Shown here: in pieces, positions 35,683-48,100 of the stretch | Position numbering within the stretch: the stretch's first letter is position 1 | Layout of the letters: the number at the start of each line of letters is the position of its first letter | Source: Pocillopora verrucosa | Taxonomy: Eukaryota; Cnidaria; Anthozoa; Scleractinia; Pocilloporidae | DNA: 64,000 nucleotides | Assembly (NCBI RefSeq): GCF_036669915.1 | Contig: NC_089321.1 | Location: 17,005,093-17,069,092, forward strand | Reading direction: 5' to 3' | Translations under genes and position numbers: made by a program | Notes under the pieces: generated by a model | Told to the model about the DNA's origin: nothing | Seen by the model: only the letters and a program-made list of their open reading frames with translations | Database searches by the model: none

Positions 35683-38546
35683 GTAGGCTGCCCTTTCCAG
35701 AAAAACGATTCAGAGCTTGAGTCTCGGATTTTTTTGGTGCAAACCACAGAGCATTACATAATTATTTTGTGACAGAAATTGAACACAACTCTGATCAAAG
35801 TCAGTTAGGCTGACATCATGATTTCTATGTCACTAGCTACCGCTGTTTATACATTAGTTCTGTATAATGTAAAAATTTCTCAGTTATCTTCTGGTAGAAG
35901 ACTGTCCAGGAAAAATTTCAACTCGCCTTTACCTCTAAGGTTTCCAAAGTCGCCCGGATTTGCAGTCAGATCACCCCTTTTCAGGACTACCATCACCTGG
36001 ACTACCAAGTTGCATGTATCATTTCCACAGTAACATAGTTCACTGAAAAAGACTACCACACTTTTCCCTAATGTTAAAGGAAAAAGACGAAAGTTAAGCT
36101 AAGGTATCTTGCAATGAAAATCCATCAAGGATGTTGATTATTACTGAAACAAATAAGTCATAATTTGAACGTGGAACATATACTCTCATTTGACGTACAG
36201 TTAAATACGAAAAAACTTTATATATTTTTCACATCATTATTTTTGAAATAATAAACTAATCACACTCCTTGACGAAAGTTCTGAATTCTTCAATAATTTC
36301 AAAATTTCAATTGACTACTGAAAAGGTAATAGGAAAGGACTCATTACGTTTTTTATGATTGATGGTCAGATCAGTGTAATATTTTTTTGTGTCATACACT
36401 TCTACATGATGTAGTGCTAAAAACCCTTAATCATCTTTAAGGCATGAATTTCGGAATCATTGTTTAAAAAAACCTAGCAGTAATTTTAAACAGTTAATCT
36501 CTGCAATATTAGGCAAACCTTAAAGCCACCTGAAGAGCAATGGAGAAATTAGATTTATTCTCTATTAAAATTTCCTCCATTTTTTAAGACGATCAATTAT
36601 AAAGTTTTTATATTTCATTATCTTTTATTGATTAGTCTGTATTGTGTGTGTTTTTATCAATTCTATCTATACTCAAGCAATATGAACGGGAACTTCATGG
36701 GTAAATGTAACATGCAAAGAAAAAAAACGGAGCAATTGTTGAAGAATACACAAATAGTTGTATGCTTGTTCATGTAGTGTACTGCTTAAATTATAGCACG
36801 TCAATGCAATGGCTATCAATTTGAGATGATTACGAATAGGCCAGAAGCAAACTTTTCCAACCATATTCAAGCATGTCTTCCAGGTCCCGAGCACGAAGTT
36901 AACCTAACAGCAGTTTAGATTTTTCAATTCTAAACTCATAACAGTCTTCGTGATCTGTGTCGATAAAAAAGTGGTTTCATTCATTGGCGGGACAAACAAC
37001 TTAATTCTTACGATTCGAGCGACTAAAAATGTATCACGTAAAACGCCAATATACACAGTAACAAAGTTTACATTGCATAGAAGGCAAACTATGGTTCATT
37101 TCTTTGTGGTTGTTACCGAAAACCCGTGAAGCACCTAAAAGCAATTTAACGTTCATTTATTTCATTTTTCATTTTTTGGCGCGACAAAAAACTTTAAAAT
37201 TCTTACAGTTTGAGGGAGTGTATATCTATCTTGTAGACCATCAAACACGGTAATGCAAAATAACAGGTGTGTATTTCTGTGTTTGTGCGTGGTTTAACCC
37301 ATACTGCAAACCCTCAATTTTCCCTCTCTTGGAATTTTGCGGTCTTTCATGTAAGTCTGAGGGTGCATATCAATGAAGTTTAAATTACCGCGTTCTGAAA
37401 TCATTTACAATGCTGAGCACTAATTTCTTTCTGCATAGCGAATTCAAATAATGTCGGATTTACTCGCAAGAAAAGCTATAAGTTTTGGTGAGAGTATCAA
37501 GGACTGTAAAGATCTGCTTTCTCAAGGTGATGAAAGGTAACTTGGAAAATATTGGGTCTAACAAGCCTCTCAAAGTGCTTTCTATTTCGGTCTTGAATGC
37601 ATGTCTTCCAAAGTTAAAACAGTTGGGTGTTTCTGAGGGATAGCAATCAAAACTTCTGTACTTAGTGGTCAAGATGTGTTCCACATATATTTAACTCCAT
37701 TCAGTCTAACTTATTTCCTTGCCAAGTATATTCAGTACTCTCGAATCATACACTCGTCTTTTTTTTTTTCTTTTTAGAACAACGACAAGTGTGGATACAA
37801 CGTGGGTGACAAATATCCTGATAACCCTGGGGACAATATCAATGAGAACAGACAAGAACCAATGGTAACGCTAAGCAAAAACAAATGCTTCCGGTGTCCC
37901 TTAAAATTAAGTTCTTGAAATTCGGGATTTTGGACTTATCAACAAGCTAGGAGAAAAGCAGTCAGTTCCACCCTTCTCACTTCTCAAAAACTCATTTGCT
38001 TTTACTTATCACTTTTGCAATGTTCACGTTATCAAGTAATTGAGACTTCCTTTCTTTCGTTACTTATGTAGCTATTTAAAAATAATACAATTTTAAAACT
38101 ATCACTCTTTACTTTAAATAATCAAACGCTCAACATTTCTTCTTTTCGTCCAGGATTCACCTTTTCAACAGGGCTGATTATTTTAATCTGCTTTTGCTTT
38201 TTTAGGAATTTTACATGAGTGGGTGCTCCTCTCATGTGAAAACTGAAGTGGATATCATGTGGACAAATCAGCATGGAACAGGACCAAAGACTGACGACAG
38301 GGTAGAAACACAAGTCATTTTACAGTACATGTGCCAGCCGTTCCCGGGAGGCAAAATGCCCACTGGTAATGTGGATACCGACTACGAATATCACACCATT
38401 CGAAATGGTCAAACATCCGCGTCTAACACATTTGCTGACCAGAGTCAAGAGTCAAGTCAAATTTCAAAACAAAACGGACTTCATGAGCCGTACAATTACT
38501 ATCAAGCTTATTATCGCAGATATAGAAATAAAGGTAAGATTACTGT

Positions 38547-38603
<57 letters not shown>

Positions 38604-41600
38604 CCCCCCTCTCTCTCTCTCTCTCTCTGTGTCTCTATCTATCAACCCTAGTTTCCGTATCTATTTAAGGTCTTTACCCAAAGGGAACCGTTACTATGGC
38701 AACGAACAATTAGAAAATTTGTGTTTCAAAATACCAAATCTGCGTGAAATAAATTGTGTTTTAACCAGGAATCGATCTGTCTTATGAAAGAAAACGTTTT
38801 TCATCCTTCACAGGCTTATTCACCGCTGATCAACAGCTTGCTGGCGATTTATCGATTTATACGCGGCAGAATAGTCAAGGTACCATAAGGGGCATGGAGG
38901 TCCCTGAAGAACGCGATTACTATCCATACTGGGGACCCACACCATGGAAGGATATTGCTATCCTTGTCAGCGATAAAAAGACTGAGGAGCTGATGAAGAA
39001 ATACGTTAATAGGTCCAATTATGGGCTCAAATGTAAGACATTTTAACAGCGAAACTCTTTCAAAATCGTTCCCCTTCTTCCTGTACTTACTTCTGGCTCC
39101 CCTTTCAGATATGTGCATCATGTCAAAAGGACTTAAGGATCAAACTGACTGCCCCCCAGACAACCAAGGTGTTGTTGCTAAAAAATGTGTCGCCAAATAC
39201 ATCACCAGGCAAAAGTGTAAAGCGGCTGGAGGGAATTGGACAAGGTTCATCACAAATTACTTGGAGGAGACTGCTGGAGTGTTGAGCACTTGCCGCGGTT
39301 ACGATGACATGAAACTGGCAAAAGGCGTGCCCTACGAAGCACACAAGATCTCACAAGGATGTGATAATCAGAAACAATATGTTCTTCTTAACAGACCTCC
39401 TGAAGTGATCTACGCTCCATCTACCGTCGTCAACCACAACGGAATAAACATGGAAGGCAAATTTTCATCTTACAGATGGAAGGTCCCTTGCTTTCCATCC
39501 AACACAACACAACGTTGTGTAATACGGATAAGGTGAGAAAGACAAACATTCGGTGTACTCCCGATAACTCGAACCTTCACCGGAAATTGAAAAAAGGTTC
39601 GAGTTATCAGGCGTTAAAAACAAAGCACTGGAAAAAAGGAAAAAACGCTTTTACTGTTTTTCTATTCATGAAGCATACATTTGAAATCAAATCGAATTAT
39701 AGAGAAGGCGATTGAAATGGAACACTAAATTACTGAGAAATCATAATGTAACGTAAAAGGAGGCAAAGAAGTAGAAGAGGTGAAGTATTAAAGTCGAGGT
39801 ACTTTAAACTTTGCAGTTTTTAAAGCGAACGACGTCGCGGTTCCAGTCAATGAGGGTAAAATTATATAGAGCATTAATTGAAGGGAAACAAAAATTGTTT
39901 CGAGCTTGTGAGAGGTTCGAGTTATCGAGGGTTCGAATTTTCAAGGGAAAAATTGCATTAATTGTATGATGGAGATCCAGGGTAAATCGATTTTGGTTCC
40001 AGTTAGCTCCAGTTTCGAGTAAGCGAGGGTTAGAATTATCGGGGTTCAAATGTAACGTTTTTTAACAGTTAAGCAGTTCGGAAGTTGCTATTCACTTGGG
40101 TATCACAGAATCCTTGCCATGTCAATGAATTTCAAATTTTAAGCTAGCTAGTTACAGGACTGGACAAATTACTAAGAGCTATATTAATTTGCATAGGCAT
40201 GAGGGAACCACATTCAAGAAATGATGCATAAATTGTTACACCCTTGGGTGGATATCCAACTTAAAGACTCAGTTTTCGGTAAATTTTTAATGAAACTGAC
40301 TGGGAATGGTTCTAAGTTAAATTTTAAAAGACAGTGAAGATGATCCCAAAGCCAACATTACTATTTGGACCAACTTCCTTTGCCTACTATGTATCCAAGT
40401 ACAACCAAATATATATATATAGATGTATATAACTTTTATTTCAGGTACAACATCACAACTTCTGATGCACCGAGGGATTTCGATGCTAATGATAATCACC
40501 GGCAAGTGTCATCATAGTTCTTTAATTACATCCATTTTTTAATTTTTTGAAATTGGTAATCCTTGTAATATGATTGGCTCTATTAGTGTGAGTTATTCAC
40601 AAATCGCACCATTGTTTGCTCTAAATCGCATCTTTTTTCCCATCCAATTGGGAAGCTTTACTAAAAAACGCAACCAATTTCCTTTTAATAGAAACCAATA
40701 AAATTTCCGGAAAATGGAAACCAACATTTGCATCTCTCTATAAACCAGCTCACAACTTGATCAACAAAGCATTTGTACAGACTAATTTTTGCGATTTTAA
40801 GCACAGTTTCTAGAAGGCCATGTAAATCAGTTATAAATGGGAAGTATTACTCGTTTGTACAATTTGTCCCTCAATTTCTTGGCTGCATAAGGAAAGAGGG
40901 ATTTTATTTGAGTCTTGATAGAGAAGCAGGCCCGCGCGAAATATGAATGGAACAACCCTCAATTCTCTCGAAGAGAATTGAGAGTTTTTAAGTCTTCTGT
41001 AAAAGAATTTTTAAACTCTAACCATGCAGTTTCAGAATTCCTGAAAATAATAATTACTCGCAATAAATTATACAATGAACGTAAGTATGTATAACATAAA
41101 AGAAGATGAAATTTGGTGTAAGGAATGACTGACAGGATATCTACTTCAGGACGTTCTTGTTCAAAATCATACTGCTGCTATTTTACAGATAGTTATGTTA
41201 AATTTTAGCCATCTTGGGGCAACACTTACGGCATTGTGTAACAGTGTCATTGTATCCATTCCAGATTGGCCAATAACCCGACAACAAAAGCTGTTGATAA
41301 TGAAACCGACCTCCAACTAGCTTTGAATACCGCACAGGTTGGCAGAACCTTTCAAGACAGAAGTCATGTGATCATTCTTAAACCGCGAAACCTTTTGCAA
41401 CCGGAACATCAGCATCGCACCATTCGCTACATCGGGGGGATGGGAAAAAGAGGGAACATTGTACAGACCTATCCTGCCATGGAATATCGTTTTTTTCCTG
41501 AACGCATCTCTGTCACAACAGAGGAAATTGTGTGTTTCGTCTGGTCTGGTATGAAGAAAAACTTTTAGTTTAATAGCAAGTTGAATTGAAACCTAGGTTC

Positions 41601-42448
41601 ATTCTCTCCAAGAGATAATTATAGTGCAAAGTTTTTCGCATTATTTTACTCTTCTTTCATAAAAAAACTTACACAGTTTAGCCTAAAAGTAGCTTACAAG
41701 CAATTTGCCTTCCCAGTTTTCGTCTGTCCTCCTTTCCTTTTGTTTTACACTTTTCTAAATTCTTCGTTGTCGACAATGATTTATAACCTTTTACTAAGGT
41801 CAATTTGGTTTCGCTTTTCTTATGTTAAGTATGCACCACAGCATTATAAGGGCCATTCAAGACTGTACCCTTACGAAAATCATGTTGTAGATACCTCAAA
41901 GACTAAACCAAAATTGCACGAATGATTATTTTTTGCTATCTGTTAGGTTCAAACAACAATCCTTCGAACTATGACGGACAAGGAACAGCAGGTAACAAAA
42001 TGCTGGACATATTTATCACATTTATTCACAATAAGAGTAACGATGCTCAGAACATGTAGATACTACCGCAAAGAACTTGAAAGAAGGAGGAATCACGCAC
42101 AAAGTTTACTAATACGTTCGTGGGTATTTTTTAGGTACGGATCGCACAAACGTTTGCTGGATTAAGGAAGGGTGTACAACACTGGCCCCGAAGTCTTGTT
42201 TCAATCTCCCTCTTGACGTCATTGACTACGTTGAAGATTTTGACGGTTACTTGTTAAATCTTCACCTCAACTGGGGATGTTTAGCCCGTAACCAAGTGCT
42301 GGATGACGAGCTTAACAATGCCCCGCCCTCTTGCAACCCACCGTGCTTCCGCATCACAAAACCTGGAAAGTACTGTTACATGGGCACGCGCAATAACAAT
42401 TTCTCCAACCGACGTCACATTGGTCAAATCACTGTGACAAGTGCTTGA
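35533..42448 (+). CDS. DD3-3: DD3-3-like secreted protein, copy 3 (intact)
   Basis: Nine coding exons join in phase to 635 codons plus stop: 35533-35682, 37778-37864, 38206-38533, 38814-39032, 39109-39532, 40445-40501, 41265-41548, 41947-41991, 42135-42448. Exon lengths match copy 2 except +3 bp in exon 7 and -6 bp in exon 9. The signal peptide and all family hallmarks are present (YMHFPPGSNNR, WTNQHG, ERDYYPYW, GRTFQDRSHV, GTRNNNFSNR). The exon 6 donor is GCAAGT at 40502, a GC-AG intron; the GT two bases later would break the frame and the conserved exon length. Intron 1 is 2.1 kb against 0.6 kb in copy 2. Exon 1 and its upstream flank are nearly identical to copy 2 while the other exons are more diverged. 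Same unknown role as copy 2; a secreted protein is expected. Confidence 0.9.
35683..37777. other. Long intron 1 of copy 3
   Basis: 2.1 kb of AT-rich sequence. The last ~300 bp (from about 37500) is a diverged homologue of the end of copy 2 intron 1. The first 1.7 kb has no counterpart in copies 1 or 2 and no recognised element. Confidence 0.6.
38551..38630 (+). repeat. (CT)n microsatellite
   Basis: About 80 bp of almost pure CT in intron 3 of copy 3. It is an expansion of the short CT-rich run found at the same place in copies 1 and 2. Confidence 0.95.
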
Positions 42449-43336
42449 ACATTGCATGCTAGAGCTGAATTCAAGATCACTAATTATTGATGGTGTTAGT
42501 TTTTCAAACATTGGGCTTTTCATGGTAAAATAGAAGGAGGAACTAGGGGCTTTGATGTTTAGTTTGCTAGGAATGGTTGTCTTTTTAATTTCCATTGAAG
42601 GTGCTGGTGTTTCAATGCATGTTGAACCTGTTAAAAATAAAAAAGGACACAGTATGGGTTATATCTGCAATCGTGGCTCATTATCTTAGTGTACAATTTT
42701 TTAAGGCGCAATTCGATTGAATTTTTCGATCATTTAGCGAATTCATGACATTGGGAAATCGAGACAATAGTTTACATTTCAAAAAGACTATAATCGCGGT
42801 TTAAAGAGGCAGACTACCTGCGGAAAAACTAGGCAATCAAGTCTCCACTGGGTTTAGCTTTGCATTTTATTGGTTTAAAGGAAAGCGTGATTTTTCTGTG
42901 TCAGCCACTGTGCTCAGTTATGCAAACTAGCGCTCTCACCAGTTACTATCGATACTCAATTAACAATTGCTCTGACGAACAGCCATTTACTTCATTTCAA
43001 GCCAGTGCATTTTTTCCTGTGAACGAAAATAGCCTCACAAAGAGAGCTGTTCCTGAACGTCTACAACCAAGCGAGGCATTGCGTATGAACAGACCGATTG
43101 GCTGTTTCATCCTTTCCGTCGTGAATTTCCATCCATTAAGTATAAATCTACTCTGTTGCAGAACATAAGTCAAATCCATGTAAGATCCTTTTTAAAATTT
43201 GAAGCTACTCCAACCGCCATGGTGGATCTTGATAACGAAAACGAACTGAGTCAGGCCGGGCAGTTTTTATATTTACCAAATGAGGGCTTTTGTCAATGTG
43301 CCTAGATTAAGTTTTAAGACTTTACTATGAGGGCCT
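42449..43336. other. 3' flank of copy 3 and intergenic
   Basis: The first ~300 bp is a diverged relative of the copy 2 3' flank, with AATAAA-like signals (aaaaataaaaaagg near 42635). After that nothing is recognised. Confidence 0.45.
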
Positions 43337-43733
43337 CAATGGGGTGATGGCTTTTACTGCTAATGGTTTAAATTTTGGCCAATTTACGGCTAACAGTTAA
43401 CATCTTTCCATCATTGTCACCACAAATTTTTTTGTGTTTAATATTTTAGCGATTAACGGTTCAAATTTACAAATTTTTACGCCAACGGTTATATTTTCTG
43501 ACTGTTTTACGGCCGTCGGTTAACCCTTAACTCCCAAGATCTCAAAGTAATTCTCCTTACTGTCTACCATACAGTTCTTGTGATGTTAGTTTAGAATTTC
43601 GTATTGGATCAACTTATAATCCCCTAACTGATATTTTTTTTATTCTCATCACTTGTCTGCTTGATATTGTATTGATATTGTAAGAAGAAATTCTGTAGTG
43701 GTCACTGATGGGAGTTAGAGGGTTACCCCACTG
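43337..43733. mobile_element. MITE with CAATGGGGT termini, copy 2 (split)
   Basis: Inverse copy of the element at 2148-2350: left end caatggggtgatggctttta, right end accccactg. The interior motifs ttaaccgttagccgta recur on the minus strand. It is split near its right end by a second MITE at 43524-43722. Confidence 0.7.
43524..43722. mobile_element. TTAA-flanked MITE, copy 1 (nested)
   Basis: Ends are cccttaactccca and tgggagttagaggg (inverted), flanked by TTAA (43520-43523) and TTAC (43723-43726, a decayed TTAA). The interior contains ttctccttac, ggatcaac, ttctcatcacttgtctgctt and gatattgtaagaagaaattctg. The TTAA target and CCC ends are typical of piggyBac-type elements; no transposase is present. 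The same family is at 49724-49930 and 59952-60154. Confidence 0.75.
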
Positions 43734-44344
43734 AGACCTTCTACCATTGTCTTCAAACGCTGACAATTGAGTAAGTTATTAATCTTGTACAAGAGATCAT
43801 AAACTGTTCATATTCTCATGTTTTGTGTGAAACTCCAGATTCGTTTTTTTTTTACCCCTCGATCTCTCTCCTGTGGTGACACTCTCGAAAGCAAAGAACA
43901 CACTGAAGAGATATATTTAGATTAGCTGAACTTCGTGAAAATCAAACCGTGGCAATTTATCATAGTTTTTCCTTCACAACTTGCTGGAATATCTTTCTCC
44001 CGAAGAGAGATATTTATGGTCATCTATATCGTGGCAAAGTACAAAAAGGAATCGATAAGAAAACAGCATAGGTTCAATAAATTGTCAGAGATGTTAGCTG
44101 TTGATATGGACTCAATCAGGGTGATTTTTTTCAAACTGATAACTTGAATTCAATCAAAAATTCTGTATCCTTCTTCAAGTTGTAAATTATAGCTAATTTC
44201 TTCCAAAGTGGTTTTAGACCCAGGATATAATTTTGCATTTTGATATAGTTCTACTCTTTTCCTGATACTACAATTTACAATAAGTTTAGCATGATGAGTA
44301 ATTTCCTGTTCGTTCAAGAAATTTGGCTTCCAACATGTACTTTT

Positions 44345-44545
44345 GACTGAGTGGGAGGGCCGGACATCACGACGGAGAGTCGCATTATATACCCGTCCGG
44401 GTATATCAACCAGTTTATCACAAGACCACTAAGCGATAGACGGGCGAACACGGGACAGCCACAAAAAAGATTATACAATTAAATTTTTTTCGTTGTTTTT
44501 TGTTTTTCGTTTTTTTCTTTGTTTGTTTGTTTGTTTGTTTTTTTT
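44345..44545. repeat. Foldback relative and (GTTT)n run
   Basis: 44346-44400 (gactgagtgggagggccgg ... cccgtccggg) resembles the foldback at 3421. An agacgggcgaacacggga string follows, as after the 3.5-kb copy. A GTTT microsatellite lies at 44517-44541. Confidence 0.5.
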
Positions 44546-45127
44546 AGTCAGAGCAAGAAACACACAATTCATCGAAAAACGCGACTATTTTCTCCTCTCT
44601 TCTTTTTTCCTTTAATTGTTGTCATTAGAGGGCCGAACGGCTTTTTCCGGACCGGCTCACGTCAAACTATCCAGCCCTACACACGTCAGCTTTCACAATG
44701 GTTTTCTTTGGGATTGTACGCTGTACGGGTCATATGACAGTAAGTAATCATCGGGAGAAATGTAAACACAAGGAGTGTTTTTTTTACTTGTCTTTTGGAA
44801 GACGTACTGAAAATCTTAGCAAACAAAACTTGATGCCACTGGTTTACAAAGAGCTTTTTGACTACGCTTCTGAAGCCGAAACTAAAAGTCAGGATATAAA
44901 GTTAAGAATTTAATACGACAAATCGGAAGAGATGCCTCAATTGTTTTTATGATCACCCGCAGCGACAGAAGTTACTAAGTTCTAAAAAAAACACTAACAA
45001 ATTCATAAATCGAGATACATGTGAGTGAAGGCCTTATTACGTTGACGCTGGATTATGAATTAATAAACCAGAGTTTCCAGCAAAATAACTGGAGATGTTG
45101 CATGCTGTCTAAAGAATGCTTCAACAC

Positions 45128-48100
45128 TTAAGAAACGCTGTTCATTTCCACATCGTATGCTACTTGTTGTTCCTCTTCGTGGTTCGGCAGAAAAGGCAAA
45201 TACTTGGCCACTTTGAAGTTAGTGACGCGGTTGAGACCAAACGGCAGGTCATAGACTTTAATGGAGGCTGTCTCCATCCGTCCCTCACTTTCATCTGACA
45301 GATGCTCCCTCCATGCCTTTATACCGCGCTCCTCGTCGGTTCCAGGGATGGTGTTGTCCAGAATCAGAGCAGAAATACACCCTACTGCCATACTTGTTTT
45401 GAAGAGTACTGTAATTATTTGGTCAATTTCTGGGACACCTACTGAGTGAATGATGCAATTAATGCCATGCAATAAGAACTCTGATCACAAATGCACGAAT
45501 TACGAAATTTTTACACAATGACGCTGGTATTGGCAAAATTAGGGCGTAAGCGCCGACTATGTAGGCTTACAAATTCATGCACTAGATTCCTTTCAACTTA
45601 AGAAAGGGCTCGATTCAAACAGGACACAATCTCGGCCAAAATAGTTGAAACATTACATAAAGATCTCTCCCTTTAACCACTTTCCCATCAATTTATTGGT
45701 TTAGACAGGTTTTGTCCGATTAAGAGTACCATTTAGCATGATAGCGATATTCGAAATTGATTTAACTCAAAAGATTTAATATTCTGATAAAAGATCACCT
45801 GTGCTAATCGCGTTCTCGTGATTTTTCATGTAATACGGCAGACCCAATCCAAATACAGTAGAAAATCCAACAATGAACAGATTCCTGGAGGAATTCATGT
45901 CAGCAAACTGCAGATTGGAGATTCCAACAGCGGTAATCATTCCAAACATGACCATAAATACTCCACCGACGATGGGATCTGGAATGCAGACGAACAACGC
46001 GCCAAATTTGCCGAGAACGCCAACAACCATCAGTACCAAAGCCCCAAATTGAATGACACGGAGGCTTCCAACCTGATTATACATCAAAATTATAACATCA
46101 TGAAGTAATTTTTTTATACAGCTTTGTAAATCCAACGAAATAGGGCCAAGCGATTCGGGTTGAGTCTTGACAGAAATAGTCAAACATTAAAACGAAGCCC
46201 CACGCCTGTACAAAGAGTTGAATTTTCAAACCAATAAAAATTTTAGGTTCGAGAGAACTTGTCTCATTTCGCCAGTTTTCTGATGCTTCAATATATCGAA
46301 CTTTTGTTGTAATCGTGGACTGGCTGTTTTACTAAAACTTTTATATCCTTTACGATTTCCTCTTCAACGCTTTCCGTTTCTCTTGAAACAATTTACCTTC
46401 GTTATCCCGATAGCCCCTACGTTTTCACTGTATGAAGTAGTACCATTCCCGGTACCAAAAGCTCCTGCTAAGAGACATCCCATTCCTTCCATTCCGATGC
46501 CACGGTTGACTGCGTGTTTTGGCGGTGGTGGTGCTCCTGCCAATCTCGCACATGCGTAGTAATCACCTACGGACTCAATAATAGAGGCCAGCACGCCAGC
46601 AAGCATTCCAAACACCCCTGCAGCACTAACAGAAGGCGTTCCCCACTGACCTAAAAAGAGGGCAACGTGAAATTGAACCTCTACCATAATATAGTCATGT
46701 CTTGAAAAAATGCCGCGAAATTGACGGAATTTAAGAAAATCTTAGCACATGTGTATCAGAAACAATCAATTCCACCTGTCAGTGTCGCTTTTAAGGTATG
46801 GACCAAGGAGTTTTATCAATGAGGACACTCACTTGTGAGGCAAATCAGACGGAGCATGAATATCATTGACGCTGAATCGTGGTCATATCCTGTACTAACC
46901 TGGGTAGGGAAATCTGAACCATTTTGCTTCTCTCAATACAACAGTTCTGGCATCGGTCCTGGCCATGTACTGAGGAACACTAGGATCAGAGGGAAAACCT
47001 CCCGAAGCGGTGATGATAGCGCAAATTATCCAAGATACAGCAATCGCGAGGATCACCTGTTAAAACCGGCGGGCAGTTATCGCAGTAATATTGTGCGTTA
47101 CAAAACAAAGAGAGCAGCGGTAAATCACAAAGAAATTTTAAACGCCGAAGGTGACGTATTTCAAATTTCGCCATCTATCAATGCAGATACACTCAAATGA
47201 TTTAAATCAGCCTGCATAACCAGCGCCCGTTTATCGAGATAAAAAGCGAACGACTCCTTTGTAGGAAATGAGTTTTTGCTTCCCACATTACCTCCACAAG
47301 TCAATGTTTCAGTGTTCGCTATTTGTACTTACGAGGTGTCTTATATTCCCTGAAATTTAAAGGTCATGTTCTATTGTTCCCTAAACCTTAGCCCGAATGG
47401 CACTCAGCAGTCCTCGGTACATAACACTCACCGGAAACAGTCTGAACAACGGATAGTGACCAACGTAACACTCTCTACGTTCTTTGCTGTATCCAGGAAA
47501 TGGAATCTTTATTTTGGTAAGGTATTGTGAGAACAAGGCAATTAACACGATCGTCCTGCAATACACAAAAGACAAATGATTAAAGGAGGTGAGTTCTAAA
47601 GAAACTGTGGTACTACGTCGATGGGAGAGTATAGCAGGGTAATTTAGTATTATCAACTGAGTTGATAACTTAAATGGCCACCGTAACCTTTCTGAAGTTT
47701 CGAACCTTAGCACTTCGTCAGAGCGAAAGACGAAGGGCTTACGTTCGAAACGTCTGCTTTAGAAACGCTTCATGTTCACAATGCATCGAAAGAGTGTACT
47801 TATTTCTTACAGAGGTAACCACACGAAGATTAATGTTCAAACTTAGGGGAAAGAACTACTAGTGTGGCCTAAGCACACGGATGTTTTCAACCATACTACA
47901 CTGACTAGCGTAATTTAAATTAGATTGAGTCATGCAGCTGTAAAAAAATAAGATTCTGATCATCTTTGACAAAGCTTCTCCCAATTTCTGTAACATAAAG
48001 CCATTATGAGAATTGTTTCTCATCCAGGGTGTTTTCTCCCGGCGTAAAGCCATTTAACCCTCGGTAACCCGGCCAGCTAATGGCATTGTGAGAGTTAGGA

